Source of the DNA: Sulfuriferula sp. | Lineage (GTDB): Bacteria; Pseudomonadota; Gammaproteobacteria; Burkholderiales; Sulfuriferulaceae | Length of the DNA stretch: 62,703 nucleotides | Direction of reading: 5' to 3' | Assembly (NCBI GenBank): GCA_013140765.1 | Contig: JABFSE010000015.1 | Span: 1-62,703, forward strand | In this document: in pieces, positions 49,048 to 58,986 of the stretch | Position numbering within the stretch: position 1 is the stretch's first letter | How the letters are laid out: the number at the start of each line of letters is the position of its first letter | Translations under genes and position numbers: made by a program | Notes under the pieces: generated by a model | The model's input: the letters and a program-made list of their open reading frames with translations, nothing else | What the model was told of the DNA's origin: nothing | Databases searched by the model: none

Positions 49048-49075
49048 TTGATGTTGTGCTGAATACCCGTATAAT
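49048..49075 (+). promoter_or_regulatory. Sigma-70 promoter of the toxin-antitoxin pair
   Basis: TTGATG (49048-49053), 16-nt spacer, TATAAT (49070-49075). The start codon of the toxin is only 7 nt after the -10 box, so transcription should begin at or next to the ATG, giving a leaderless mRNA. Confidence 0.6.
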
Positions 49076-49082
49076 TGGTGCC

Positions 49083-49382
49083 ATGCAAACAGTTATCGAG
49101 CACCCGACTTTTACCAAGCAGGCTAACAAGATTTGGTCAGCAAGCGAACTTCACGCCTTCATTGATTGGATTGCGGCGAACCCGTTAGCTGGCGATGTCA
49201 TTCAAGGCTCAAAGGCAGGTGCTCGAAAAGTTCGTTGGCAGTCAAGTGGTCGTGGCAAACGCGGCGGCGCGAGGGTGATTTACTACAACTTGGCAGAGGA
49301 CGAGGTTATTGTTTTGGTGATGGTTTACACCAAAAATGAACGCGATAGTGTCACTGCTAAAGAGTTAAACAAAGAGGTGTGA
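49083..49382 (+). CDS. RelE/HigB-family toxin of a type II toxin-antitoxin pair
   Basis: 99 residues from ATG 49083: MQTVIEHPTFTKQANKIWSA. RelE/ParE-superfamily pattern: FIDWIAANPLAGDVIQGSKA, ARKVRWQSSGRGKRGGARVI, YYNLAEDEVIVLVMVYTKNE and ERDSVTAKELNKEV. The RGGARVIYY stretch is typical of the subgroup paired with XRE antitoxins lying downstream. The frame extends to 48936, across the guaA hairpin and the promoter, and that part is rejected. It stands 1 nt before the antitoxin gene. Confidence 0.88.
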   Translation: MQTVIEHPTFTKQANKIWSASELHAFIDWIAANPLAGDVIQGSKAGARKVRWQSSGRGKRGGARVIYYNLAEDEVIVLVMVYTKNERDSVTAKELNKEV

Positions 49383-49383
49383 T

Positions 49384-49722
49384 ATGCGACTGAAAGATTT
49401 ACAAAACTTGGATATTGAAGCCGAAGCCCGCGCAATCGAGGATGATGCAGGCGAGAGCTTGCCCGACATTCGTGCTGCGTTGGCAGAGGTCAAGTCTGGG
49501 AACGTGGGGCGTGTCACCACGCCAGAGCAAATGCTGCTACGCCAAGCCCGGGCCAAGACGGGGCTAACCCAAATAGAATTTGCCAAACGAATTGACACGC
49601 CTGCCGCCACTTTGCGTGACTGGGAGCAGGGACGCTTTGCGCCGCCAGGCGGAGTTGTGTGCCTGTTCCGACTCATCGTTAACCATCCTGAGCTATCACA
49701 AGAGTTGAATGCAAATTATTGA
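49384..49722 (+). CDS. XRE-family antitoxin (HigA/NadS-like)
   Basis: 112 residues. Helical N-terminus (LKDLQNLDIEAEARAIEDD), then a helix-turn-helix at about 48-105: RQARAKTGLTQIEFAKRIDT and ATLRDWEQGRFAPPG. Placed second, as in higBA-type modules. It should neutralise the upstream toxin and repress the shared promoter (family knowledge). A 97-bp AT-rich gap follows. Confidence 0.88.
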   Translation: MRLKDLQNLDIEAEARAIEDDAGESLPDIRAALAEVKSGNVGRVTTPEQMLLRQARAKTGLTQIEFAKRIDTPAATLRDWEQGRFAPPGGVVCLFRLIVNHPELSQELNANY

Positions 49723-49819
49723 GTATGGTATTTTTAATGGTTTGTAAATATCTCAACCTATTAAATTTATTTTATCTATTTGGTTTTAATTATTTATTAA
49801 CAATAGCGTGGGGGTAGGT

Positions 49820-50440
49820 ATGCGCTACCAAGGGAAAATTATTGATTGGAAAGATGAGAAAGGCTTTGGTTTCGTTATGCCTAATGGTGATGATAAAGCT
49901 TTTGTACACATCAGTGCCTTTTCCCATCGTTCACGGAGACCCGCCGAAGGTGAGCTAATTACATATCAATTAACTAATGATGCACAGGGGCGTTTACAAG
50001 CGGAAAAAATTAGGTTCGTCGGTGAACGCGATATAGCAACCATTAAATGGTCATTAAGTTTTATTTTCATGATCGTTTTTGCGGCGATCGTTCTACTGAC
50101 TGGGCTGGCAGGGATGTTGAACCTAGTCGTGTTGGCTATTTATCTAATTTTAAGCGTCGTTACTTATTTTATATACGCGATAGACAAACAGGCGGCTAAA
50201 GAACATCGGTGGCGAATTAAAGAAGACACTTTGCATTTATTAGGCGTGTTTGGTGGCTGGCCTGGTGCCGTACTTGCACAAACAAAGTTGCGTCATAAAT
50301 CGAAAAAAACATCGTTTCAAGTCAAATTTTGGATGACTGTTATTATTAACTGTGCCGTTTTTGGGTGGTTGTTCACAAAAAATGGCACTGTGTTTTTAAC
50401 GTCCCTCTTAAAAATATTGGCGCTTTTGTTCATTAAATAA
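49820..50440 (+). CDS. Cold-shock domain - DUF1294 membrane protein
   Basis: 206 residues from ATG 49820 (GGGGTAGG upstream). N-terminal CSD: YQGKIIDWKDEKGFGFVMPN and DDKAFVHISAF with RNP1/RNP2-like motifs. After residue ~72 come two membrane helices (WSLSFIFMIVFAAIVLLTGL; LNLVVLAIYLILSVVTYF), then the DUF1294 signature YAIDKQAAKEHRWRIKED, LLGVFGGWPGAVLAQTKLRH and a last helix. The fusion is known in proteobacteria but its role is not. Confidence 0.9.
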   Translation: MRYQGKIIDWKDEKGFGFVMPNGDDKAFVHISAFSHRSRRPAEGELITYQLTNDAQGRLQAEKIRFVGERDIATIKWSLSFIFMIVFAAIVLLTGLAGMLNLVVLAIYLILSVVTYFIYAIDKQAAKEHRWRIKEDTLHLLGVFGGWPGAVLAQTKLRHKSKKTSFQVKFWMTVIINCAVFGWLFTKNGTVFLTSLLKILALLFIK

Positions 50441-50458
50441 AATTTGGTATAACTGTGT

Positions 50459-51742
50459 ATGGATTTCCTAGATTTACCCGCCCTTAATCATGCTCAAGGT
50501 GTCATGCAATTGCCTGGCTCTAAGAGCATTTCTAATCGTATTTTATTGTTAGCGGCGTTGGCTGAGGGGACGACTCGTATTCAGCATTTGTTGGATTCTG
50601 ATGATACACAGGTGATGTTGGCGGCATTGATTAAGCTGGGTGTTTCGGTCACGCAGGTTGGCGATAGTCGTGATTATGATGTTGTTGGCGTGGCGGGGCA
50701 ATTTCCGCAAGTGTCGGCGGATTTGTTTTTAGGTAACGCAGGTACGGCGTTTCGTTCGTTGACGGCGGCATTGGCTTTATCTCACGGTGATTACACTTTG
50801 TCAGGTGTGGCGCGTATGCACGAGCGACCCATTGCTGATTTAGTCGATGCCTTAATGCAATTAGGTGCGCAAATTAGCTATTTGGGCGAGACGGGGTTTC
50901 CGCCGCTGAAAATCACACCTAGACTGGGCGTTGACGGTGCGCTGACGACGGTAAAGGGCAATGTTTCCAGTCAGTTTTTGACCGGTTTGTTGTTGACTGC
51001 GCCGATGATGGGGCAGGCGGTGACGATTAAAGTCGATGGCGAGCTTATTTCCAAGCCGTACATAGAAATTACGTTGAATTTGATGCAACGCTTTGGCGTA
51101 AACGTGGTGCGCGATGGTTGGCAATCATTCCATATTGCGGCAGGGCAGCGTTATCTTAGTCCTGCCGTGATTACGGTGGAAGGTGATGCGTCATCTGCGT
51201 CGTATTTTTTAGCGGCTGGCGTGCTGGGGCAGGGTCCTGTGCGTGTTGAAGGCGTAGGGCGTACTAGCATACAAGGAGATGTGCGTTTTGCAGAAGCCTT
51301 AGCGCAAATGGGTGCGGATATCGTGTATGAAGATAATGCCATCGTCGCGTCGGCAGGGCAGTATTTGCGGGGCATAGATATGGATTTCAATCATATTCCA
51401 GATGCGGCGATGACAATCGCAGTCGTTGCGCTATTCGCAGAAGGCACGACAGTTTTACGCAATATCGCTAGTTGGCGAGTGAAAGAAACTGATCGTATTC
51501 ATGCCATGGCGACTGAGTTACGCAAAGTGGGTGCGACGATAGATGAGGGTGCAGATTATATTAGCATCACACCACCTGCTAAATTACAGGCGGCAAGCAT
51601 AGATACCTACGACGATCACCGCATGGCAATGTGTTTTTCGCTGGTGGCGTTGGGTGGTGTAGGCGTGCGTATCAATGATCCACGGTGCGTCAATAAAACT
51701 TTCCCAGATTATTTCACGGCATTTGCCGCATTGACTTCATGA
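50459..51742 (+). CDS. aroA: 3-phosphoshikimate 1-carboxyvinyltransferase (EPSP synthase)
   Basis: 427 residues. Shikimate pathway step joining PEP to shikimate-3-phosphate. Motifs: [38 protein letters not shown] with the conserved Gly-Thr, [18 protein letters not shown] and [20 protein letters not shown]. Ribosome site is weak. Overlaps cmk by 4 nt; aroA-cmk-rpsA-ihfB is a conserved betaproteobacterial order. Confidence 0.96.
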   Translation: MDFLDLPALNHAQGVMQLPGSKSISNRILLLAALAEGTTRIQHLLDSDDTQVMLAALIKLGVSVTQVGDSRDYDVVGVAGQFPQVSADLFLGNAGTAFRSLTAALALSHGDYTLSGVARMHERPIADLVDALMQLGAQISYLGETGFPPLKITPRLGVDGALTTVKGNVSSQFLTGLLLTAPMMGQAVTIKVDGELISKPYIEITLNLMQRFGVNVVRDGWQSFHIAAGQRYLSPAVITVEGDASSASYFLAAGVLGQGPVRVEGVGRTSIQGDVRFAEALAQMGADIVYEDNAIVASAGQYLRGIDMDFNHIPDAAMTIAVVALFAEGTTVLRNIASWRVKETDRIHAMATELRKVGATIDEGADYISITPPAKLQAASIDTYDDHRMAMCFSLVALGGVGVRINDPRCVNKTFPDYFTAFAALTS

Positions 51743-52416
51743 GCCGCATCCCTGTTATTGCCATAGACGGCCCGTCTGCTTCGGGTAAAGGCACGGTTGC
51801 GGCATTGGTGGCGCAGGCGTTGGGTTATCACTATTTAGATAGCGGTGCGTTATATCGTTTGACCGCGCTGGATGCGCAACAGCAAGGTGTGGCATTGGAT
51901 GATGCGCCTGAATTAGCACAATTAGCATTGAATTTAGAAGTGCGTTTTGAAGCGCAACAAATCTACTTGCGTGGGCAAGATGTCGGCGACTTGTTGCGTA
52001 GCGAAACTTGTGGTGTGTCTGCATCAAAAATAGCCGCTATCCCTGCTGTACGCACGGCATTATTGGCGCGGCAACATGCCTTCAGGCAACCACCTGGCTT
52101 GGTTGCTGATGGGCGCGATATGGGCTCTGTGGTTTTTCCTGATGCACAATTGAAAGTGTTTTTAACGGCCTCAGCCGAAGAACGTGCGCAAAGGCGCTAT
52201 AAGCAGTTGATGGAAAAAGAAATTAGTGCTAATCTTGCAGACTTGCTGAATGATTTGCGGGATAGGGATGCGCGCGATAGTGCGCGAGCTGTTGCGCCGT
52301 TACGGCAAGAAGATGATGCTATTTTATTAGATACAAGCCAGATTGGCATAGCTGATGCTGTTGATTTTGTCTTGAAAAACTATGAGTTAGCAACAGGTAT
52401 TCAAGTTAATTGTTAG
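51739..52416 (+). CDS. cmk: Cytidylate kinase
   Basis: 225 residues. P-loop [35 protein letters not shown], the CMP-binding [20 protein letters not shown] and [14 protein letters not shown]. Phosphorylates CMP/dCMP. Begins inside the aroA stop (ATGA). Confidence 0.96.
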   Translation: MSRIPVIAIDGPSASGKGTVAALVAQALGYHYLDSGALYRLTALDAQQQGVALDDAPELAQLALNLEVRFEAQQIYLRGQDVGDLLRSETCGVSASKIAAIPAVRTALLARQHAFRQPPGLVADGRDMGSVVFPDAQLKVFLTASAEERAQRRYKQLMEKEISANLADLLNDLRDRDARDSARAVAPLRQEDDAILLDTSQIGIADAVDFVLKNYELATGIQVNC

Positions 52417-52472
52417 CTTGAATTTTTTTAATTTACCCCGTTTAGTTACGGATATTTTGGGTTTTTTCTTAC

Positions 52473-54191
52473 ATGTCTATTGTTTCCTCCTCTACCGAAT
52501 CCAGTATGGAAAGTTTTGCCGCTCTTTTTGAAGAGAGCCTAACCCGTCAAGAACTACGCGCAGGTGAAGTTATCACCGCTGAAGTCGTAGGTATCGACGA
52601 CAATTTTGTAACCGTGAACGCAGGTTTGAAATCTGAGAGCTTAATTGCTGTTGAAGAATTCCGTTCTGATCGTGGCGAGCTGGAAGTGGCTATTGGCGAT
52701 TTCGTTAGCGTAGCGATAGAAATGCTGGAAGACGGTTATGGCGCGACTAAATTGTCACGCGACAAAGCAAAACGCTTGGCTGCATGGATAAACCTCGAAA
52801 AATCCATGGAAGAAGGCGAAATCATCACTGGTATGGTGCATGGTAAAGTTAAGGGCGGTCTGACTGTGATGGTCAATGGTATTCGTGCGTTCTTGCCAGG
52901 TTCGCTGGTGGATACACGTCCTGTTAAAGACACCACACCTTACGAAAACAAAGAGATGGAGCTTAAAGTTATCAAGCTGGATCGCAAACGTAACAACGTG
53001 GTGGTTTCACGTCGTGCCGTGTTGGAAGCAACGATGGGTGCTGACCGCGATGCGTTGATGGCTAATTTGCAAGAAGGCACTGTTGTTAAAGGGGTGGTTA
53101 AAAACATTACCGATTATGGCGCATTCGTTGATTTGGGCGGCATTGATGGCTTGTTGCACATTACTGACATGGCATGGCGTCGTGTTAAGCATCCTTCAGA
53201 AGTGGTGCAAGTGGGTGATGAAGTCGAAGCTAAAATCCTTAAATTCGATCAAGATAAAAACCGTGTTTCATTGGGTATCAAACAGTTGGGCGATGATCCT
53301 TGGAGTGGTTTGGCACGTCGTTACCCATCGGGTACACGTATGTTCGGTAAAGTTGCTAACTTGACCGACTATGGCGCGTTCGTAGAAATCGAAACTGGTA
53401 TCGAAGGTTTGGTACACGTTTCTGAAATGGACTGGACTAACAAAAACGTACATCCATCTAAAGTTGTACAATTAGGTGATGAAGTTGAAGTCATGGTATT
53501 GGAAATTGACGAAGAACGTCGTCGTATTTCTTTAGGCATGAAACAATGCAAAACCAACCCTTGGGATGATTTTGAAGCGACCCATAAAAAAGGCGATAAA
53601 GTCAGCGGTCAAATCAAATCTATTACCGATTTCGGCGTATTCATCGGCTTGCCTGGCGGTATCGACGGTTTGGTTCACTTATCAGATTTGTCATGGAGCC
53701 AGCCTGGTGAAGAAGCTGTTCGCAACTTCAAGAAGGGTGACGAAGTTCAAGCTGTTGTTCTGGCAATTGATGTTGAGCGTGAACGTATCTCCTTGGGCAT
53801 CAAACAAGTTGAAGGCGATCCAGTCAACAGCTTTGTTTCCAGCTTTGACAAAGGCAGTATCGTCAACGGTACGGTTAAATCATTAGACGCTAAAGGCGCA
53901 GTGATACAATTAGGCGATGATGTTGAAGGCTACTTACGCGCTTCTGAATACTCACGTGACCGCGTTGAAGATATACGCAATCACCTGAAAGAAGGCGATG
54001 CGGTTGAAGCCATGATTATCAGCGTAGATCGTAAGAGCCGTAGCATCAACCTTTCAATTAAAGCAAAAGACGCTGCTGACCAATCAGAAGCGATGCAAAA
54101 ATTGGCAGGTGATCAATCAGCTAGTACAGGTACTACCAATCTTGGCGCGTTGTTAAAAGCCAAATTGGATAACAAAAACGCTGAATCCTGA
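52473..54191 (+). CDS. rpsA: 30S ribosomal protein S1
   Basis: 572 residues, six S1 repeats as in enteric S1. Family start [12 protein letters not shown] appears at residue 12; the ORF begins at the earlier ATG, matching extended betaproteobacterial N-termini. No Shine-Dalgarno is present before either start (TTTTTTCTTAC), as in E. coli rpsA, whose leader is translated without one and is autoregulated. Repeat landmarks: [62 protein letters not shown]. Confidence 0.97.
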   Translation: MSIVSSSTESSMESFAALFEESLTRQELRAGEVITAEVVGIDDNFVTVNAGLKSESLIAVEEFRSDRGELEVAIGDFVSVAIEMLEDGYGATKLSRDKAKRLAAWINLEKSMEEGEIITGMVHGKVKGGLTVMVNGIRAFLPGSLVDTRPVKDTTPYENKEMELKVIKLDRKRNNVVVSRRAVLEATMGADRDALMANLQEGTVVKGVVKNITDYGAFVDLGGIDGLLHITDMAWRRVKHPSEVVQVGDEVEAKILKFDQDKNRVSLGIKQLGDDPWSGLARRYPSGTRMFGKVANLTDYGAFVEIETGIEGLVHVSEMDWTNKNVHPSKVVQLGDEVEVMVLEIDEERRRISLGMKQCKTNPWDDFEATHKKGDKVSGQIKSITDFGVFIGLPGGIDGLVHLSDLSWSQPGEEAVRNFKKGDEVQAVVLAIDVERERISLGIKQVEGDPVNSFVSSFDKGSIVNGTVKSLDAKGAVIQLGDDVEGYLRASEYSRDRVEDIRNHLKEGDAVEAMIISVDRKSRSINLSIKAKDAADQSEAMQKLAGDQSASTGTTNLGALLKAKLDNKNAES

Positions 54192-54202
54192 AAGGCTGAA
54201 TC

Positions 54203-54490
54203 ATGACCAAATCGGAGCTGATTGCGCAGTTGGCAACACGCCATCCCCAATTGCTCGCGACGGATGCAGAATTAGCGGTTAAAACGATATTAGATGCCGT
54301 TTCCAAAAGTCTCGCTGCGGGTGACCGTGTGGAGATACGTGGATTCGGTAGTTTTAGCCTTAATTATCGTCCGCCACGCTTGGGTCGTAATCCTAAGACG
54401 GGGGAGAAAGTGGCCGTACCTGAAAAGTACGTGCCACATTTCAAAGCGGGTAAGGAATTACGTGAGCGCGTGGATTTTCCAGCGACTTGA
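54203..54490 (+). CDS. ihfB: Integration host factor subunit beta
   Basis: 95 residues of HU/IHF fold. [37 protein letters not shown] and [19 protein letters not shown], with the Pro that intercalates DNA in RNPKTG. Forms the DNA-bending heterodimer with IhfA (not in window). 11 nt after rpsA. Confidence 0.96.
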   Translation: MTKSELIAQLATRHPQLLATDAELAVKTILDAVSKSLAAGDRVEIRGFGSFSLNYRPPRLGRNPKTGEKVAVPEKYVPHFKAGKELRERVDFPAT

Positions 54491-54506
54491 TGCAAGTTGT
54501 TTGATG

Positions 54507-54540
54507 AAAGCGGTATGTCGTAAGATATGCCGCTTTTTTT
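54507..54540 (+). terminator. Rho-independent terminator after ihfB
   Basis: AAAGCGGTATGTC (54507-54519) pairs with GATATGCCGCTTT (54524-54536), two G-U pairs, 4-nt loop, then TTTT. Confidence 0.8.
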
Positions 54541-54583
54541 ACGCCTGTGCTAAGTCGAGCAGGTTTTAGGGTAAAATTCTATT

Positions 54584-54880
54584 ATGGCAAATAAAATTTC
54601 TATTACTTATTACTTGACCGCTGTGTTGAAGCTGGCATTGTTCCTGTTTATTTTGGGGTTCGCCGTTAAAAATAGCGATTTGGTTATTGTGCATTATTAC
54701 CTAGGCTATGCTTGGCATACGCCGCTGATAGTCGTTATTCTGGTTTTTTTTGTATTAGGTAGTGCAGTCGGCGTGACTGCTTGTTTAGGTTATTTATTTA
54801 GGCAACGGCGAGAACTAGCGAGCTTGCGTTTGGCCGTGGCTAAGTTGCAAGCAATTGAGGATGGTAAGCATGGAATTTGA
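54584..54880 (+). CDS. lapA: LapA, lipopolysaccharide assembly protein A
   Basis: 98 residues, two membrane helices (LALFLFILGFAVKNSDLVIV; LIVVILVFFVLGSAVGV) with the NS..V..hYl motif of DUF1049, then a short coiled-coil (RQRRELASLRLAVAKLQAIE). Works with LapB in controlling LpxC and LPS export. Overlaps lapB by 11 bp. Confidence 0.9.
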   Translation: MANKISITYYLTAVLKLALFLFILGFAVKNSDLVIVHYYLGYAWHTPLIVVILVFFVLGSAVGVTACLGYLFRQRRELASLRLAVAKLQAIEDGKHGI

Positions 54881-56018
54881 GTTATGGTGGCTATTGGCTT
54901 TGCCATTGTTTTTTGCTTTAGGTTGGTTAGCGGCGCGGGTGGATATGCGCCATGCCATGAGCGAATCGCGTAGTGTGCCTGCCTCTTATTTTAAGGGATT
55001 AAACTACCTATTAAATGAACAGCCTGATAAAGCCATAGAGGCGTTTATCGAGGTGGTGAAAGTAGATAGCGATACGGTAGATTTACATTTTGCCTTAGGC
55101 GGTTTATTTCGTAAACGGGGTGAGGTGGAGCGGGCTATTCGTATGCACCAAAATCTGGTTGCACGTGAGGATTTATCAACAGAGCGGCAGTTACAAGCGA
55201 TGTCTGAGCTAGGACAGGATTACTTGAAAGCGGGTTTATTAGATCGCGCCCAAGATATCTTTACCAAACTGCAACAAACTCAAGCAAACTCCCAAGTATT
55301 CTTGTTGGAAATTTTCGTGCTGGAAAAAGAGTGGCACAAAGCGATAGAAATAGCGCGTATTTTATCGCAGACTGCAAATCGCAGTTATCATGTAGAAATC
55401 GCGCATTATTTTTGCGAATTAGCCAACATCGCTTATACGCATGGCGAAACTAAGCAAGCCCAAGATGATTTACATGAGGCGCTAAGTGTACATAAAAATT
55501 GCGTACGGGCGACGGTGTTGTTAGGCGATATTGCCGCCAGCCTCGGCGAGCATGCTCAAGCGGTAGCCGTGTGGCGGCGCATAGAGTCGCAAGATGGTAA
55601 TTATGTGGCTTTAGTTGCGGATAAGATGATGGCAAGTTATCGCGTCCTGCAACAGGATGAGATAGGCTTGGCTTATTTGTGCGGCGTGTTGGCGCGATTG
55701 CCATCATTCGAGTTGTTTAGTACCGCGTTTAATGCGACATTAAATGTCCTCGGGGCGGATGCGGCGGCACAACTTGCGCGTACCGTATTGCAAACACAGC
55801 CGAGTTTACGTGGGTTGGATAAGTTATTGGAAGCGGAATTGCTGGTTGCGCCTACAGATGCGTTGCCTGATTTGCAGATGAAAAAATCTATTGTTCAGCG
55901 TTACAGTCAGCAACAATCGCTTTATCAGTGTGCACATTGTGGTTTTAAGGCGCGTAATTATTTTTGGCATTGTCCCGCGTGTAATCATTGGGATAGCTTT
56001 CCTCCTTTGAAAGAATAA
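54870..56018 (+). CDS. lapB: LapB (YciM), TPR protein regulating LPS synthesis
   Basis: 382 residues from ATG 54870 (GAGG 8 nt upstream). N-terminal membrane anchor WWLLALPLFFALGWLAARVD, then TPR repeats (KGLNYLLNEQPDKAIEAFIE, ALGGLFRKRGEVERAIRMHQ and others) and a C-terminal rubredoxin-like metal site YQCAHCGFKARNYFWHCPAC. In E. coli LapB brings LpxC to FtsH. pyrF starts directly after the stop. Confidence 0.94.
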   Translation: MEFELWWLLALPLFFALGWLAARVDMRHAMSESRSVPASYFKGLNYLLNEQPDKAIEAFIEVVKVDSDTVDLHFALGGLFRKRGEVERAIRMHQNLVAREDLSTERQLQAMSELGQDYLKAGLLDRAQDIFTKLQQTQANSQVFLLEIFVLEKEWHKAIEIARILSQTANRSYHVEIAHYFCELANIAYTHGETKQAQDDLHEALSVHKNCVRATVLLGDIAASLGEHAQAVAVWRRIESQDGNYVALVADKMMASYRVLQQDEIGLAYLCGVLARLPSFELFSTAFNATLNVLGADAAAQLARTVLQTQPSLRGLDKLLEAELLVAPTDALPDLQMKKSIVQRYSQQQSLYQCAHCGFKARNYFWHCPACNHWDSFPPLKE

Positions 56019-56711
56019 ATGGATACTAAAATTATTGTTGCGTTGGATTATCCTGACGCAAGTAGTGCGCTGTCTTTGGTGCAACAGCTAGACCCTGAGA
56101 TATGTAAATTGAAAGTGGGCAAGCAATTATTCACTGCGGCAGGACCGCGTTTCGTTGAGGATTTGGTGAGTCGTGGCTATCCCGTATTTCTGGATCTTAA
56201 ATTTCATGATATTCCCACCACGGTAGGCTTGGCGTGTGCCGCCGCCGCTAATTTAGGCGTATGGATGATGAATGTTCATGCTTTAGGTGGGGGTGCAATG
56301 TTACGCGCGGCACGGGCTGCATTGGGTGAGGCGGGTGACAGACCTAAACTGATTGCGGTGACTTTACTTACCAGTATGAGCGAAACCGATATGCGTGAAA
56401 TCGGCTTGCAAGATAGTCCACAAGATGCTGTGCTAAAATTAGCGCGATTGACGCAAATCAATGGCTTAGACGGGGTGGTGTGCTCTGCGCAAGAAGCACC
56501 GATATTAAAACAAAATTTAGGCGCAGCTTTTCAGCTAATCACTCCAGGCATACGCCCTGCGAGTGCGGAGATAGGCGATCAGCACAGGGTAATGACACCT
56601 GTTGCGGCATTGGCGGCGGGGTCGGATTATCTCGTTATTGGTCGCCCGATTACACATGCGGCTAATCCCTTATCTGCATTATTGGCAATACACCAAGAAA
56701 TTTCACAATAA
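56019..56711 (+). CDS. pyrF: Orotidine-5'-phosphate decarboxylase
   Basis: 230 residues. [20 protein letters not shown], the catalytic Lys/Asp in [14 protein letters not shown], and phosphate site [18 protein letters not shown]. Last step of UMP synthesis. The ATG abuts the lapB stop, so the two are coupled. Confidence 0.96.
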   Translation: MDTKIIVALDYPDASSALSLVQQLDPEICKLKVGKQLFTAAGPRFVEDLVSRGYPVFLDLKFHDIPTTVGLACAAAANLGVWMMNVHALGGGAMLRAARAALGEAGDRPKLIAVTLLTSMSETDMREIGLQDSPQDAVLKLARLTQINGLDGVVCSAQEAPILKQNLGAAFQLITPGIRPASAEIGDQHRVMTPVAALAAGSDYLVIGRPITHAANPLSALLAIHQEISQ

Positions 56712-56734
56712 AATTACGATGTAAGGAAGATAGG

Positions 56735-58057
56735 ATGAAAATTACCGTTATAGGAACAGGTTATGTGGGTTTGGTCAGCGGCGCATGTCTGGCTGAAGTA
56801 GGCAATAATGTGATGTGCTTGGATGTGGATGCCAATAAAATAGCTATTTTGAATCAAGGTGGTATTCCCATTTATGAGCCAGGTCTGGAAGACATGGTCA
56901 AGCGCAATGTCGCTGCTGGACGTTTGCAATTTACGACAGACATAGAATTAGCCGCGCAACATGGCATGGTGCAGTTTATTGCGGTGGGTACGCCACCTGA
57001 TGAAGATGGCTCGGCGGATTTGCAATATGTAGTGGCGGCGGCACGTAATATTGGCAAATACATGACTGATTATAAGCTGGTGGTAGATAAATCTACCGTG
57101 CCTGTAGGGACTGCGGATAAAGTGCGTGTTGCATTGCAGGAGGAGTTGGATAAGCGCGGTGTTGAAATTGCATTTAGTGTAGCCTCGAACCCAGAGTTTC
57201 TTAAAGAAGGTGCGGCTGTTGACGATTTCATGCGCCCAGATCGTATCGTAGTCGGTACGGATGATGAGCGGGCAACGGATTTAATGCGTAAACTATATGC
57301 GCCGTTCCAACGTAATCACGACAGGTTAGTGGCGATGGACGTGCGCTCGGCTGAATTAACTAAATATGCCGCTAATGCTATGCTGGCAACGCGTATTTCA
57401 TTCATGAATGAATTAGCCGCATTAGCAGAAAAAGTAGGTGCTGATATTGAACATGTACGCCAAGGGATAGGTTCGGATGAGCGTATCGGCTATCACTTTT
57501 TATATCCTGGTTGCGGCTATGGCGGCTCTTGTTTCCCTAAAGACGTACAAGCCTTGCGCCGCACTGCCGCTGAATTTGGCGTGCCTATGCGGGTGATAGA
57601 CGCGGTAGAAACCGCTAATGAAGCGCAAAAGCATTTATTACTGTCTAAAATCATTGCGCGTTTCGGCAACGATTTATCAGGTATGCGTATAGCGTTGTGG
57701 GGGTTGGCATTCAAACCTAATACCGATGATATGCGCGAGGCTTCCAGTCGTGTGCTGATGGAAGGCTTGTGGGAACGTGGGGCGCATGTGCAAGCATTTG
57801 ACCCTGCCGCCGCGCATGAAACTCAGCGTATTTATGGCAATCATCCACAACTAACTTTGGTTGATACGCCTGAAGCGGCCTTGGTTGGCGCGGATGTGCT
57901 CACTATTGTGACAGAGTGGAAAGTCTTCCGTAGCCCTGATTTCGCAGTCATTAAAGCTAGCCTCAAGCATCCAGTGATATTTGATGGGCGTAATTTATAC
58001 GAGCCTGCGCAAATGCGTGAATTGGGTTTTGAGTATTTCGCCATAGGTCGTAAATGA
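56735..58057 (+). CDS. ugd: UDP-glucose 6-dehydrogenase
   Basis: 440 residues. [20 protein letters not shown] (NAD fold), [15 protein letters not shown], catalytic Cys in [18 protein letters not shown] and [19 protein letters not shown]. Makes UDP-glucuronate for polysaccharide or LPS modification. Own ribosome site (AAGGA) before ATG; its stop overlaps the kinase gene (ATGA). Confidence 0.95.
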   Translation: MKITVIGTGYVGLVSGACLAEVGNNVMCLDVDANKIAILNQGGIPIYEPGLEDMVKRNVAAGRLQFTTDIELAAQHGMVQFIAVGTPPDEDGSADLQYVVAAARNIGKYMTDYKLVVDKSTVPVGTADKVRVALQEELDKRGVEIAFSVASNPEFLKEGAAVDDFMRPDRIVVGTDDERATDLMRKLYAPFQRNHDRLVAMDVRSAELTKYAANAMLATRISFMNELAALAEKVGADIEHVRQGIGSDERIGYHFLYPGCGYGGSCFPKDVQALRRTAAEFGVPMRVIDAVETANEAQKHLLLSKIIARFGNDLSGMRIALWGLAFKPNTDDMREASSRVLMEGLWERGAHVQAFDPAAAHETQRIYGNHPQLTLVDTPEAALVGADVLTIVTEWKVFRSPDFAVIKASLKHPVIFDGRNLYEPAQMRELGFEYFAIGRK

Positions 58058-58986
58058 GCTTGCATGCGCATAGTGATTTAACCCAGGCACGGATTTTAGT
58101 GGTGGGTGATGTCATGCTGGATCGTTATTGGTTTGGCGATGTGGCGCGGATTTCTCCTGAAGCGCCTGTACCTATTGTTAAGGTGCACAAACAGGAAGCA
58201 CGTTTAGGCGGGGCAGCTAACGTCGCCCGCAATGCCGCTAGTCTAGGTGCGCCGACGACTTTGTTGTCTATCGTCGGTCAAGATGAGGCAGGTGCAGAAG
58301 TCGCGCAATTGTTGAGCGCGGCGGGGGTGCAAGCGCATTTACACCAAGATGCCAGTGTTGATACGATTATTAAATTAAGGGTGATAGGTCGTCAGCAACA
58401 GTTATTGCGGATTGATTTTGAAACGCCACCTAGCGATACTGTGCTGGCGGCTAAATTGGCTGATTTTCAGCACTTGATTGCTGATTATAATTTAGTGATT
58501 CTGTCGGATTATGGCAAAGGTAGTTTAGTTCATATTGCCGAGATGATAGCTGCGGCTAACCAATTAAACATCCCCGTTTTAGTTGATCCCAAAGGGGATG
58601 ATTATGCGCGTTACCAACACGCTACCGTGCTTACGCCTAATTTGAGTGAGTTTCGTGCTGTTGCGGGGACTTGGCGTGATGAAGCGGAGTTTCGCGCTAA
58701 GGCGGAATCGTTGCGTAGTCAATTGAATTTACAGGCATTATTGGTAACGCGTAGCGAAGCAGGTATGACGTTGTTTACCGCAACAGGTATTTTCCATCAA
58801 GCGACCGTTGCGCGTGAAGTTTATGACGTGAGTGGGGCGGGGGATACCGTGATAGCCACACTGGGCGCGATGCTGGCGGCGGGCGCAACGATACAAGACG
58901 CAATGGGATATGCTAATCGCGCGGCAGGCATTGTCGTTGCTAAATTAGGGACGGCGGTGGTTCTGCCTGAGGAACTATGGGCATAA
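58054..58986 (+). CDS. rfaE1: D-glycero-beta-D-manno-heptose-7-phosphate kinase (RfaE domain I / HldA)
   Basis: 310 residues, only the kinase half of HldE. PfkB fold: [39 protein letters not shown] and the catalytic [20 protein letters not shown]. Phosphorylates heptose-7-phosphate for ADP-heptose and LPS core. The nucleotidyltransferase half is absent here. Overlaps the cyclase gene by 10 bp. Confidence 0.92.
   Translation: MSLHAHSDLTQARILVVGDVMLDRYWFGDVARISPEAPVPIVKVHKQEARLGGAANVARNAASLGAPTTLLSIVGQDEAGAEVAQLLSAAGVQAHLHQDASVDTIIKLRVIGRQQQLLRIDFETPPSDTVLAAKLADFQHLIADYNLVILSDYGKGSLVHIAEMIAAANQLNIPVLVDPKGDDYARYQHATVLTPNLSEFRAVAGTWRDEAEFRAKAESLRSQLNLQALLVTRSEAGMTLFTATGIFHQATVAREVYDVSGAGDTVIATLGAMLAAGATIQDAMGYANRAAGIVVAKLGTAVVLPEELWA

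Noticed and set aside
48936-49082. N-terminal extension of the toxin gene by 49 codons
   Set aside because: It would translate through the guaA hairpin and the TTGATG/TATAAT promoter; the family alignment starts at the ATG at 49083.
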